A stretch of DNA of 64,000 bases from contig JBOEGN010000040.1 of assembly GCA_050633445.1 (NCBI GenBank), positions 1-64,000 of the forward strand, in the 5' to 3' direction. This stretch comes from Thalassobius sp050633445 (GTDB taxonomy: Bacteria > Pseudomonadota > Alphaproteobacteria > Rhodobacterales > Rhodobacteraceae). Position numbers and translations under genes: made by a program. Positions within the stretch are counted from its first letter, which is position 1; the number at the start of each line of letters is the position of its first letter. The notes below the pieces were generated by a model. The model ran no database searches. It was not told the origin of the DNA and saw nothing but the letters and a program-made list of their open reading frames with translations. Of the stretch, positions 34,194-42,483 are shown piece after piece.

Positions 34194-34281
34194 GTCGCAA
34201 CCTTTCGTCCGGGCACCCGCCCGAGCGCCCATCAGGGGCGCGAGATATACAGTGCCGCCCGGGACGGGCGGCCCCTTTGGA

Positions 34282-35640
34282 TCAGACGTTCAACAACAGG
34301 TGCTCACGTTCCCACGGGCTGATCACCTGCAAGAATTCCTCATATTCAGCGCGTTTCACGATCGAGTAGACGCGTGCAAAATCGGGGTGCAGCAACTCGT
34401 GCAGATCCTTGGCCGCGTCGAACAGATCCAGTGCGTCGCCCAGAACGCGGGGAACATCCTCGTGTCCGTCATAGGCGTCGCCCTTGAACTGTTTGTCGGG
34501 GCGTTTGCCCTCGATCAGGCCCAAATATCCGCACGCCAAAGAGGCCGCGATACCCAGATATGGATTGCAATCCATCCCCGCCACGCGGTTTTCCACGCGC
34601 CGTGCCTTGGGGCCGGACAGGGGGACCCTGATGCCGGTTGTGCGGTTGTCGCGTGCCCATTCCAGGTTGATCGGCGCGGCGTGATCGCGCACATAGCGGC
34701 GATACGAATTCACATAGGGCGCCAGCATCGCCATGACCGAGGGCAGGTGGTTCTGCAACCCAGCGATAAAGTGGAAAAACGCATCCGTTTCACCGCCTTG
34801 CGGACCCGAAAAGATGTTGGTTCCGTCCTCGATATTCAGGATCGAGTGGTGGATATGCATGGCGCTGCCGGGCTCGTCCGCGATTGGTTTGGCCATGAAC
34901 GTGGCGAAACAATCGTGGCGCAGCGCGGCCTCGCGGATCAGCCGTTTGAAGTAAAACACCTGGTCGGCCAGCGCGACCGGATCGCCGTGCAGCAGGTTGA
35001 TTTCCAGTTGACCGGCGCCGCCTTCCTGGGTGATGCCGTCGATCTCCAAGCCCATGGCTTCGGCGAAGTCATAGATGTCGTCGATCACCGGGCCGAACTC
35101 GTCCACCGCAGACATCGAATAGGCCTGACGTGCGGCCGCTGGACGGCCCGAGCGGCCCATCATCGGCTCGATCTTTTTGGCCGGATCCAAGTTGCGCGCG
35201 ACCAGATAGAATTCCATTTCCGGGGCCACTACGGGTTCCCAGCCTTGTTTGCGGTACAGCTCCACCACGCGTTTCAACACGTTCCGGGGGGCAAACGGGA
35301 CGGGTTCGTTGTTCCGGTCAAAGGCGTCGTGGATCACCTGAAGCGTCCAGTCCCCTGTCCATGGCGCTGCGGTCGAGGTGGACATGTCCGGCTTCAGCGT
35401 CATGTCACGCTCGATAAAGCCCTCTTCGCCCGCGGCCTCGCCCCAATCCCCAGTGATGGTCTGGTAAAAGATCGAATCCGGCAGGTGAAAATAGTCCTGT
35501 CGCGCAAATTTTGAGGCCGGCACCGCCTTGCCGCGTGCAATCCCCGGCAGGTCCGAGATGATGCATTCAACCTCGTCCAGCCGGTGCCCGTCCAGATAGT
35601 CCTGTGCCGCCTGGGGCAGAGATTTGATCCAGTCGCTCAT
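34282..35640 (-). CDS. Glutamine-synthetase-family gamma-glutamyl-amine ligase, PuuA-like (paralogue 1)
   Basis: A 452-residue enzyme of the glutamine synthetase fold that most likely joins glutamate to an amine using ATP (as PuuA does with putrescine). Catalytic blocks are kept: VAPEMEFYLV, QEGGAGQLEINLLHGDP, SAMHIHHSI, and NRTTGIRVPLSGPKARRVENRVAGMDCNPYL. Its ATG overlaps the amidotransferase stop (ATGA). Shares the operon with a second member of the family, about 40 kb of identity to which cannot be given; the two likely differ in amine preference. Confidence 0.88.
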   Translation of the reverse strand: MSDWIKSLPQAAQDYLDGHRLDEVECIISDLPGIARGKAVPASKFARQDYFHLPDSIFYQTITGDWGEAAGEEGFIERDMTLKPDMSTSTAAPWTGDWTLQVIHDAFDRNNEPVPFAPRNVLKRVVELYRKQGWEPVVAPEMEFYLVARNLDPAKKIEPMMGRSGRPAAARQAYSMSAVDEFGPVIDDIYDFAEAMGLEIDGITQEGGAGQLEINLLHGDPVALADQVFYFKRLIREAALRHDCFATFMAKPIADEPGSAMHIHHSILNIEDGTNIFSGPQGGETDAFFHFIAGLQNHLPSVMAMLAPYVNSYRRYVRDHAAPINLEWARDNRTTGIRVPLSGPKARRVENRVAGMDCNPYLGIAASLACGYLGLIEGKRPDKQFKGDAYDGHEDVPRVLGDALDLFDAAKDLHELLHPDFARVYSIVKRAEYEEFLQVISPWEREHLLLNV

Positions 35641-36317
35641 ATCTTCTCTCCCTTAAGGACCGAGGCCATTTTCAGGCTAACGGCTTTGTTGTCCACCGGT
35701 TTTGGCAGGTCGGCTGTGGCCTCTTTGATCAGCGGGTCAGGCACCACGCCGGGTGCGCGCTGTTCCAGCAAGGATTGGATTTCCGAGGCCGCGAATTCGG
35801 GATGCGGCTGGATGGTCAGGATATGATCGCCATAGGCCAGAATTGCGTTTTCGCAGAACGCGTTGCTGGCCAGCACCCGCGCGCCCTTGGGACGGGTCGT
35901 GACCTGATCCTGATGCCAAGCGTTCAACAGCAACGGAGTGCCATCCATGTCATAGCTTTGGCGCCCGATGGCCCAGCCTCCGTCGAATTTTTGAACCACT
36001 CCGCCCAATGCTTGCGCGACGATCTGGTGCCCAAAACAGATGCCAACCATGGGCAGATCGGCCGCAGCGATGTCGCGGATCAGCGTCTCGAGCGGTTTGA
36101 TCCAGGGATGATCTTCGTAGGCTCCGTGTTTTGAGCCGGTAATCAGCCAGGCATCCGCCTGTTCCGCGCCGTCGGGCAGGTCATTGTCGACCACGTTCCA
36201 CGTTTGAAACGTAAAGCCGTGCCCATCCAGCAGCCGGGCGAATAGGGCCGCGTAGTCGCCCGTGGTTTCCAACATTTCGTCCGGCAGGTGGCCGGTTTGC
36301 AGGATTCCGATTTTCAT
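35637..36317 (-). CDS. Class I glutamine amidotransferase-like protein
   Basis: A 226-residue protein with the triad of the class I amidotransferase fold: Cys94 in VGICFGHQIVAQALGG, and His/Glu in TIQPHPEFAASE. Between two ligase genes of the amine cluster, it could hydrolyse gamma-glutamyl intermediates (the job of PuuD), though it is closer in pattern to GMP-synthase-like GATase domains (COG0518) than to PuuD peptidases. Coupled by ATGA to the following ligase gene. Confidence 0.86.
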   Translation of the reverse strand: MKIGILQTGHLPDEMLETTGDYAALFARLLDGHGFTFQTWNVVDNDLPDGAEQADAWLITGSKHGAYEDHPWIKPLETLIRDIAAADLPMVGICFGHQIVAQALGGVVQKFDGGWAIGRQSYDMDGTPLLLNAWHQDQVTTRPKGARVLASNAFCENAILAYGDHILTIQPHPEFAASEIQSLLEQRAPGVVPDPLIKEATADLPKPVDNKAVSLKMASVLKGEKI

Positions 36318-36409
36318 AAGTCACCATTTCTTTCGGTGGTTTGGGTCTTTCTGTGGTCTGGCCGGTAAGGGACCAGATAAACGACATCTCCAATTTGGGC
36401 AAACAGCGC

Positions 36410-37798
36410 CTAGACCGTATCCAGATAGATCTCGACCCGTTCTTCGGGCGTCAGTTCATCCATATAGTGCAGCTCTTGGCGCTTGGTCAGGACGATGTTT
36501 CGGATCATCTCAGGCGCAAAGATGCGTTTGATGTGTTCGCTGTTTTCAAACGCGTCGATCGCTGTGCCCCATTTGTCGGGGATGTGCGGCAAATCGTGGG
36601 TATAGGCGTTGCCGGTGATCGGATCGGGCGGAGTCAGTTGATCCTCGATCCCGGTCAGGGCCGCGCCCAGAATGGCGGTCATCAGCAGGTAAGGGTTCAC
36701 ATCCCCGCCAGCAACGCGATGCTCCAACCGCCGCGCCTTGGGGCTGCCCGAGGGTACGCGGATTGCAGCGGTGCGGTTCTCATAGGCCCAACTGATGCCT
36801 GTCGGGGCATGCGCGCCCGGCACCATCCGGTCATAGCTGTTCCAATGCGGCGCAAAGATCAGCGTGCTGTCATGCATCGCCCGCAAACAGCCCGCCACCG
36901 CGTGATGCAGCATCGGCGTGCCCTTGTCGCCACCGTCGTCAAAGACGTTGTTGCCGTCCTGATCAATCAGCGAAAAATGCGTGTGCAGGCCGGACCCGGC
37001 GTAATCCTCATAGGGTTTTGCCATGAACGAGGCCGCAAAGCCGTGGCTGCGGGCCAGACCCTTGACCAGCATCTTGAACAGCCAGGCATCATCCGCGGCG
37101 CGCAGGGCGTCATCGCAATGCATCAGGTTGATCTCGAACTGGCCCAGCCCCGCCTCGGAAATCGCGGTGTCGGCGGGGATGTCCATTTCCTCGCAGGCGT
37201 CATAGAGATCGGTGAAAAAGCTGTCGAAGGCATCCAGCGCGCGGATCGACAGCGTCTCGGCCCCCTTTCGCCGCTTACCTGAACGCGGACTGACCGGAAT
37301 ACGCAGATCCCGCCCGGAATCGTCGATCAGGAAAAACTCCATCTCCATCGCGACAACGGGGGTCAGGCCGATCGCCTTGTAGCGTTCCACGATCGCGCGC
37401 AGCGCGTGGCGCGGATCGCCATCATAGGGGCGACCGTCGTCATCATACATCCACAGGGGCAAAAGCGCGGTCGGCGCGGACAGCCAGGGCATGGGCATAA
37501 AGCCCCGCTCGGTCGGGCGCAGTACGCCATCGGCATCACCGCTGTCAAAGACCAGCGGGCTGTTTTCGATGTCTTCGCCCCAGATATCCAGGTTCAGCAC
37601 GGACATGGGAAACCGCGTGCCTTCTTCGACGACCTTGTCAGCAAAGCGCGTGGGCACGCGTTTGCCACGCGCCTGTCCGTTCAGATCTGCCGCAGCGACG
37701 CGGATGGTGCGCACCTCGGGGTGCTTTCTCAGCCAGTTGTTCATCTTCATGTTTCGATGAGGCCGATCCCGCAAGCCAGACGCAAGCGATTCTTGCAT
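36410..37798 (-). CDS. Glutamine-synthetase-family gamma-glutamyl-amine ligase (paralogue 2)
   Basis: A 462-residue glutamine-synthetase-fold enzyme, distinct from the paralogue downstream. Conserved catalytic parts: VVAMEMEFFLIDDSG, SEAGLGQFEINLMHCDD, GSGLHTHFSLID, NRTAAIRVPSGSPKARRLEHRVAGGDVNPYL. The ATG at 37798 has GGAG eight bases upstream; in-frame ATGs at 37750 and 37744 (MNNWLRKHPEV) would give the more usual N-terminus. First gene of the catabolic half, behind two TTTGATCAAA palindromes. Substrate may be a polyamine or another amine; it lacks direct evidence of glutamine synthesis. Confidence 0.87.
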   Translation of the reverse strand: MQESLASGLRDRPHRNMKMNNWLRKHPEVRTIRVAAADLNGQARGKRVPTRFADKVVEEGTRFPMSVLNLDIWGEDIENSPLVFDSGDADGVLRPTERGFMPMPWLSAPTALLPLWMYDDDGRPYDGDPRHALRAIVERYKAIGLTPVVAMEMEFFLIDDSGRDLRIPVSPRSGKRRKGAETLSIRALDAFDSFFTDLYDACEEMDIPADTAISEAGLGQFEINLMHCDDALRAADDAWLFKMLVKGLARSHGFAASFMAKPYEDYAGSGLHTHFSLIDQDGNNVFDDGGDKGTPMLHHAVAGCLRAMHDSTLIFAPHWNSYDRMVPGAHAPTGISWAYENRTAAIRVPSGSPKARRLEHRVAGGDVNPYLLMTAILGAALTGIEDQLTPPDPITGNAYTHDLPHIPDKWGTAIDAFENSEHIKRIFAPEMIRNIVLTKRQELHYMDELTPEERVEIYLDTV

Positions 37799-37842
37799 CT
37801 CAAACGCTCCGAGGCCATGCCCTTGGTCCCTGATTGTTAAAT

Positions 37843-37852
37843 TTTGATCAAA
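37843..37852. promoter_or_regulatory. Palindrome TTTGATCAAA, copy 1 (candidate operator)
   Basis: Perfect 10-base palindrome, 44 bases upstream of the ligase start at 37798, in AT-rich sequence. A second copy is 75 bases away, about seven helical turns, allowing a dimer-of-dimers bridge. No regulator identified. Confidence 0.55.
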
Positions 37853-37916
37853 TTAGTGATTTCGAGCAGTGGCCGCAAATATGCCGTATGGTGGCGCATT
37901 TACCTGTGTTCGAATA

Positions 37917-37928
37917 ATTTGATCAAAT
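37917..37928. promoter_or_regulatory. Palindrome ATTTGATCAAAT, copy 2 (candidate operator)
   Basis: Perfect 12-base palindrome containing TTTGATCAAA, just beyond the permease stop at 37937 and about 120 bases ahead of the ligase gene. Not an FNR-type box, which needs TTGAT-N4-ATCAA. Confidence 0.55.
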
Positions 37929-37936
37929 AATGGATA

Positions 37937-38743
37937 CTACCGGATCAGGCGTGGACGCAAGCGTATTTTACGCCGCTGCTGTTGCGGCAGATGCTGGTTC
38001 AGTCGGTGATTGATCAGCCCAAAGATGCCAACGATGATCAGTGTCAACAGGATGAAATACCCCGCAAGGATCGGGTAGGGGACGAACGGGTTGAAGGTCT
38101 TTTTGGCGAAATAGCTGGCATAATACAGCGCGTCGCCTTTCTGTCGCCATGGTGGAAACCCCGAGACAAACACCAGAACAGTGGCATGAAACAGAAAGAT
38201 TGCTTCGTTGGTATAGGCGGGCCAGGCCAGTCGCAATGTGGTGGGCCAGGTGATGTAACGGAATTTCTTCCAGCCGTTGAAACCATAGGCATCCGCGGCC
38301 TCCATGTCCCCTTTGGGAACCGAGCGCAGCGCGCCATAGAAAATCTCGCCGGAATAGGCGGCGGTGTTGAAAAACAGCACCACCAGCGCGCCCAGCCACG
38401 CATCGGTGAAGGGGGCAAAGACCGGAAACGCCTTTTTCAGCGACAGGAACAGGAAATAGCCAAAGAAGAATTGCACGAACAGCGGCGAGCCACGGAACAC
38501 AAAGATGAACCACTCGGCGGGTTTGCGAATCCAGAACGGCTCGGAGTTTTTGGCAACGGCCAGCGCATTGGCGAAAAAGAACCCGGCCAGCAGCGCCAGC
38601 ACTCCGAAATAGATGTTCCACAACATGCCCGACCCGATCAACGTGATCTGGTGGCACAGGGTGAAATCGGACTTGGGCAACAGCCGTTCACCGATCCCGA
38701 TTGAACGTAGGGCATAGTCCTGAATGATCTGAACGCAGCTCAT
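37937..38743 (-). CDS. ABC transporter permease, HisM-like (basic amino acid/polar type)
   Basis: A 268-residue inner-membrane permease of the HisM/GlnP group. Five or so membrane helices, with the EAA cytoplasmic loop visible as MEAADAYGFNGWKKFRYITWP and a start helix LWNIYFGVLALLAGFFFAN. Overlaps the upstream permease gene by 4 bases (ATGA). Works with the HisQ-like permease, the HisJ-like binding protein and the ATPase encoded upstream. A longer frame to 38887 has no homology. Confidence 0.9.
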   Translation of the reverse strand: MSCVQIIQDYALRSIGIGERLLPKSDFTLCHQITLIGSGMLWNIYFGVLALLAGFFFANALAVAKNSEPFWIRKPAEWFIFVFRGSPLFVQFFFGYFLFLSLKKAFPVFAPFTDAWLGALVVLFFNTAAYSGEIFYGALRSVPKGDMEAADAYGFNGWKKFRYITWPTTLRLAWPAYTNEAIFLFHATVLVFVSGFPPWRQKGDALYYASYFAKKTFNPFVPYPILAGYFILLTLIIVGIFGLINHRLNQHLPQQQRRKIRLRPRLIR

Positions 38744-39624
38744 GCCTCGGCCCTCCGTTGAGCTTCGCCGGCGGCGGTGGCCTGTCCGTGCGACAGGCGT
38801 CTCATCAACCGTTCTAAGGCGATTTCGGACAGGCGGGTAAAGCCCAGATAGAACACCAGCAGCCCCAGAAAATACCACATCAGCCAATCTGGATGCGGGT
38901 AGTCGGTGAAGCGCGGCGTTTTAGATGCGCCCAGTTCGCGTGCCCAATAGACGATGTCCTCGACCCCCAGCAGGAACAGCAGCGGTGTTGCTTTGATCAG
39001 CACCATCCACAGATTCGACAGGCCGGGCAGGGCATAGACCCACATCTGCGGCACCAGCACACGCCAGAAGGCTTGGCGCTTGGACATGCCATAGGCATAG
39101 GCGGTTTCCATCTGGGCATGGGGCACGGCGCGCATGGCTCCGAACAACACATTTGCTGCGAAGGCCCCGAAAACAATGGCAAAAGTCAGCACGGCCAGGG
39201 TAAAGCCATAGACCTCGTGCACCCATTGCGGTGAATTCCCCAGCGGCAGTTTCGCGATCGTGCAGACCACGAAATCATTGCCCTGACGGATGGGCTCGGA
39301 CCAGTCGGGGCATTTTATCTTGTGGCGAATCCATTCAAATCCCTGATCCAAGGCGATGACAAAGAACAGGAAAAACGCGATGTCCGGCACACCGCGCACG
39401 ACCGAGATATAGACTTTGCCAAACCAGCGTAGCGGTAGGACGGGTGACTTGGCGGCCGTGGCGCCGAAGAACCCGAAGATCAAGGCCACAGGCGCGGTGA
39501 TCGCCAACAGCAACAGCACCGTCCCGACCGAGTAGAACAGCATCATATGCTTGTCCGTCGTCAGGTAGCAGCTGAGCCAGCTCAGCCCCTCAAGCGTCGA
39601 AGGATCGGTGCAGTAAGGAAACAT
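38740..39624 (-). CDS. ABC transporter permease, HisQ-like
   Basis: A 294-residue inner-membrane permease; FYSVGTVLLLLAITAPVALIFGFFGATAA is the first membrane region, and the EAA loop is METAYAYGMSKRQAFWRVLVPQM. A periplasmic insertion (about 95-130, IRHKIKCPDWSEPIRQGNDFVVC) is longer than in HisQ. Partner of the HisM-like subunit that overlaps its end. Confidence 0.9.
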   Translation of the reverse strand: MFPYCTDPSTLEGLSWLSCYLTTDKHMMLFYSVGTVLLLLAITAPVALIFGFFGATAAKSPVLPLRWFGKVYISVVRGVPDIAFFLFFVIALDQGFEWIRHKIKCPDWSEPIRQGNDFVVCTIAKLPLGNSPQWVHEVYGFTLAVLTFAIVFGAFAANVLFGAMRAVPHAQMETAYAYGMSKRQAFWRVLVPQMWVYALPGLSNLWMVLIKATPLLFLLGVEDIVYWARELGASKTPRFTDYPHPDWLMWYFLGLLVFYLGFTRLSEIALERLMRRLSHGQATAAGEAQRRAEA

Positions 39625-39678
39625 AATGTCGTCCGGGTGGGGCAGGGGCGGCCAGCGCCCCCGCCATTTCGGTCAGGA

Positions 39679-40404
39679 TCAGAACGTCTCGCTGATCTGC
39701 CATTTGGTGATCAAGGTGTTCAGCGTGCCGTCATCCTTCATCGACTGGATCGCCGCGTCGAATTTGTCACGCAGCGCGCTATCGGATTTGCGGATGCCCA
39801 TGCCGACACCGCCGCCGATCATCTCTTCTTGTTCCAGGAACATCAGGGCGTCATCTGCGGCAACGTAATCGGCCAGGCTGGCTTTGTCGGCCAGGATCGC
39901 GTCCGCCTCGCCATTCACGACGGCGGCCAAAGCCTCGTCAATGGTTGCGAATTCCACCAGCTGAGCGCTTGTCTCGGCGATGAAACCGGCCTGAATGGTG
40001 TTGGCTTGGGTTGCAATCACGTCCGCGCTGACATCAACATCCGCGCTAAGCGCTGCATATGCCGAGGGGTCAGGTTGCGTGTAAGCCTGTGTAAAGTCGA
40101 TCTTTTCTTTACGCTCGTCGGTGATGGACATGCCCGCGACGATGGCGTCATAGTTGCCCGAAACCAGGTTGGGAATGATCGAATCCCAGTCGTTGGTCAC
40201 CCATTCGCATTTCAGCGCGGCACGTGTGCACAGCTCGTCGCCCAGCTCGCGCTCGAAGCCATCAACTTCGCCATCGTCATTCAGAAAGTTGAACGGAGGA
40301 TAGGCGCCCTCGGTTCCCAGGCGGATGGTTTTACCGTGACCATCGGCCAAGGCCATTCCCGCAGTCAAGGCGAGCGCGGTTGTCGTCAAGATTAGCTTTT
40401 TCAT
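39679..40404 (-). CDS. Periplasmic binding protein of the ABC importer (HisJ/ArgT-type)
   Basis: A 241-residue exported protein (signal peptide 1-20, cleaved after MALA) of the SBP family 3. The ligand fold shows GTEGAYPPFNFLNDDGEVDGFERELG, two Cys in ELCTRAALKCEWV that match the disulfide of HisJ/ArgT, DWDSIIPNLVSGNYDAIVAGMSITDERKEKIDFTQAY and DAILADKASLADY. The pattern points to a basic amino acid, or a related cation such as a polyamine. Confidence 0.92.
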   Translation of the reverse strand: MKKLILTTTALALTAGMALADGHGKTIRLGTEGAYPPFNFLNDDGEVDGFERELGDELCTRAALKCEWVTNDWDSIIPNLVSGNYDAIVAGMSITDERKEKIDFTQAYTQPDPSAYAALSADVDVSADVIATQANTIQAGFIAETSAQLVEFATIDEALAAVVNGEADAILADKASLADYVAADDALMFLEQEEMIGGGVGMGIRKSDSALRDKFDAAIQSMKDDGTLNTLITKWQISETF

Positions 40405-40444
40405 AGGTCTCTCCCGTTAGGTTGCGTGTTTGCCTGTGCCGTCC

Positions 40445-41221
40445 TCACAAATGCGAGGTGACGGACAGAAATTGTTGCAGACGTTCAGTTTTTGGCGCGC
40501 TGAACAGAGTTTCTGGCGGGCCTTGCTCTTCGATTTTTCCTTGGTGCAGGAACACCACATGGCTGCTGACATCATGGGCCATTTTCATGTCATGTGTGAC
40601 GATCAGCATGGTGCGCCCCTCGGCAGCCAAGTCCTTGATTACTTTGACGACTTCTTGCTCTAGCTCAGGGTCTAGAGCGCTGGTGGGTTCGTCGAACAGG
40701 ATGGCCTCGGGCTCCATGCACAGGGCGCGGGCGATGGCGGCGCGCTGCTGTTGGCCACCGGACAATTGGGCCGGATAGACATCGCATTTGTCGCCGATCC
40801 CGACCTTATCCAGATAAGCGCGGGCCTTGGTTTCCACCTCGGTCTTGTCACGGCCCAGCACGGTCACCGGAGCCTCCATCACGTTTTGCAGGATGGTCAT
40901 GTGGGCCCACAGATTGAACTGCTGGAACACCATGGACAGATTGGTGCGAATGCGCAGCACCTGTTTGGCATCGGACGGGTGGCGAGCGTGGCCGTCGCCC
41001 TTCCATGTCACGGGCTCGCCCTTGAACAGGATCTCGCCCTGTTGGCTGTCTTCCAACAAATTGGCGCAGCGCAGGATAGTGGATTTCCCCGAGCCTGACG
41101 ACCCAATCAGCGATACCACGTCGCCCTTGCGCGCGGTGATATCTACGCCTTTGATGACTTCCAAAGCGCCATAGGCTTTGTGAAGCCCTCGGATTTCGAT
41201 GACTGGTTCCCTAGCGGACAC
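40445..41221 (-). CDS. ABC transporter ATP-binding subunit, HisP-like
   Basis: A 258-residue cytoplasmic ATPase with Walker A GSSGSGKST, Q-loop VFQQFNLWAHMT, signature LSGGQQQRAAIARAL, Walker B ILFDEPTSALDPE and H-loop VTHDM. HisP/ArtP-type wording (GLHKAYGALEVIKGVD) fits the amino acid importer whose other subunits follow. First gene of the nine-gene run. Confidence 0.94.
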   Translation of the reverse strand: MSAREPVIEIRGLHKAYGALEVIKGVDITARKGDVVSLIGSSGSGKSTILRCANLLEDSQQGEILFKGEPVTWKGDGHARHPSDAKQVLRIRTNLSMVFQQFNLWAHMTILQNVMEAPVTVLGRDKTEVETKARAYLDKVGIGDKCDVYPAQLSGGQQQRAAIARALCMEPEAILFDEPTSALDPELEQEVVKVIKDLAAEGRTMLIVTHDMKMAHDVSSHVVFLHQGKIEEQGPPETLFSAPKTERLQQFLSVTSHL

Positions 41222-41348
41222 GGACGACCCTGTTTTTATCTATTTTCCCCAGTAGGAGGTTTTTTGAGGGTCGATGCAACTTTCAAACCGACGTTTTCGG
41301 GTGAAAAACGATCAGTTTGACCTTGGGTCATGTCATAAAGGTCAGAGA

Positions 41349-41798
41349 TTAGGGCGTTTTACCGCGATTTTCGACCCTTTGGCGGGCCAGCGCGCTGTCG
41401 CGATCATTAATGCCCAACAGATTTGCGACCATACGCAGCAGCGAATCTTCGGCATCATCGCGCACCCCGTCGGCCAGAACCACCTGCCAGAGGGATTCGA
41501 TGATGGCGGTGCGATCCTCGAACGGCACAGCGTCCTTGATCGCGCGGGTAAAACGCACGGTGTCTGGGGCCTCGGACTCCAGAATTTCAGCGTTTTTCAG
41601 AAGGTCCTCGGCTGCGGCAGCGGTCAAATCGAACCGCGTCTGCGCAATTTTTAGGATCAAGCCACGCTCATCGGCATCAAAATGGCCGTCCGCGCGGGCG
41701 ACCCGCACCAACAGGGCGCTCAGCGCCAAACGGGCGTCGTTATCGGGCAGGGGGACGGGGTTGGGCTGGGTCAGCCGCTTCAAGAGATCTGCAAACAT
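41349..41798 (-). CDS. TerB-like tellurite-resistance-domain protein (paralogue 1)
   Basis: A 149-residue cytoplasmic helical protein with a TerB-type domain: LALSALLVRVARADGHFDADERGLILKIA and later LWQVVLADGVRDDAEDSLLRMVANLLGI. Two acidic DG/DE motifs resemble the metal-binding sites of TerB. No ter operon is nearby; a signalling or envelope-stress task is possible. Follows the second paralogue by 45 bases. Confidence 0.85.
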   Translation of the reverse strand: MFADLLKRLTQPNPVPLPDNDARLALSALLVRVARADGHFDADERGLILKIAQTRFDLTAAAAEDLLKNAEILESEAPDTVRFTRAIKDAVPFEDRTAIIESLWQVVLADGVRDDAEDSLLRMVANLLGINDRDSALARQRVENRGKTP

Positions 41799-41843
41799 GG
41801 GACTGATATAGGGGCTCTTGGGTGCCACGCCAATCACGGATGT

Positions 41844-42293
41844 TTAAGTTTCGTCGATTGTCTGCGCAGCTTGGAACCGTGCCTGGAGGTTGTCTGCCTC
41901 GGATAGACCCAGGGCATTTTTGGTCCGTTCGACGACCTCCAATTCCTCGGGGCGCTCATGCCCGTCGGCCAGCGCGACCTGCCACATCGCCTCGAGCGTG
42001 GCCAACCGCTCTTCGAAATCGACACCTTCGCGGATCATCTCCGAGAACACATCAATATGCGGGGCGTGCTGTTCCAGCTTTTCGCAAAGCGCCCGCATCT
42101 TGGCCGCCTCGACCACATTCAGGTCGAACCGTTGCGAGAATATTCGGTCAATGCGTTGAATTTCATGGACATTGTAGTTCTGGTCGGACTTTGCAACCCG
42201 CACCAGCAATGCCCCCAAAGCCAGCTTTTCATCCGGCTCGGGTAACTCTGCGTCCTTGGGGCCGCGGACGGATCGGAAAAGTTGTGCGAACAT
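41844..42293 (-). CDS. TerB-like tellurite-resistance-domain protein (paralogue 2)
   Basis: A 149-residue protein plainly related to its downstream neighbour: LALGALLVRVAKSDQNYNVHEIQRIDRIFSQRF and MWQVALADGHERPEELEVVERTKNALGL. The first acidic site is altered (SDQNYN for ADGHFD), so the two copies have diverged at the likely metal site. Tandem duplication followed by divergence is the simplest reading. Confidence 0.85.
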   Translation of the reverse strand: MFAQLFRSVRGPKDAELPEPDEKLALGALLVRVAKSDQNYNVHEIQRIDRIFSQRFDLNVVEAAKMRALCEKLEQHAPHIDVFSEMIREGVDFEERLATLEAMWQVALADGHERPEELEVVERTKNALGLSEADNLQARFQAAQTIDET

Positions 42294-42305
42294 TCTACAA
42301 CGCTA

Positions 42306-42366
42306 GGCGCAGAAGTGATTCTCGCAAATCGAAAAAAGCGATGTCCTGACTGCATGGCGCAGAAGT
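42306..42366. repeat. Pair of 11-base direct repeats upstream of the TerB genes
   Basis: GGCGCAGAAGT occurs at 42306-42316 and 42356-42366, exactly 50 bases apart, in the 190-base gap that also carries the promoter of the divergent gene at 42484. Possibly a regulator half-site pair or a small duplication. Confidence 0.4.
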
Positions 42367-42483
42367 TGTGGCCTGCTTGGTACAGTTGGGCACGCCTAAA
42401 ACCGGTCACAATTCGGCCTAACTAATTCCCTCAACTCTCAATAGAACGTTAACCGAGTAGATAGGCCAGAAGGAGTTCCGGCA

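Noticed and set aside
34254..34272. Terminator after the PuuA-like gene
   Set aside because: GCCGCCCG/CGGGCGGC can pair, but no T tract follows on the minus strand and the run appears to continue into the oxidase gene.
34192..35514. 440-codon forward frame opposite the glutamine-synthetase-like gene
   Set aside because: Antisense shadow with random-looking composition; the reverse frame carries all catalytic motifs.
37843..37928. FNR/NnrR-type boxes
   Set aside because: Those need TTGAT-N4-ATCAA; the palindromes here have no central spacer.
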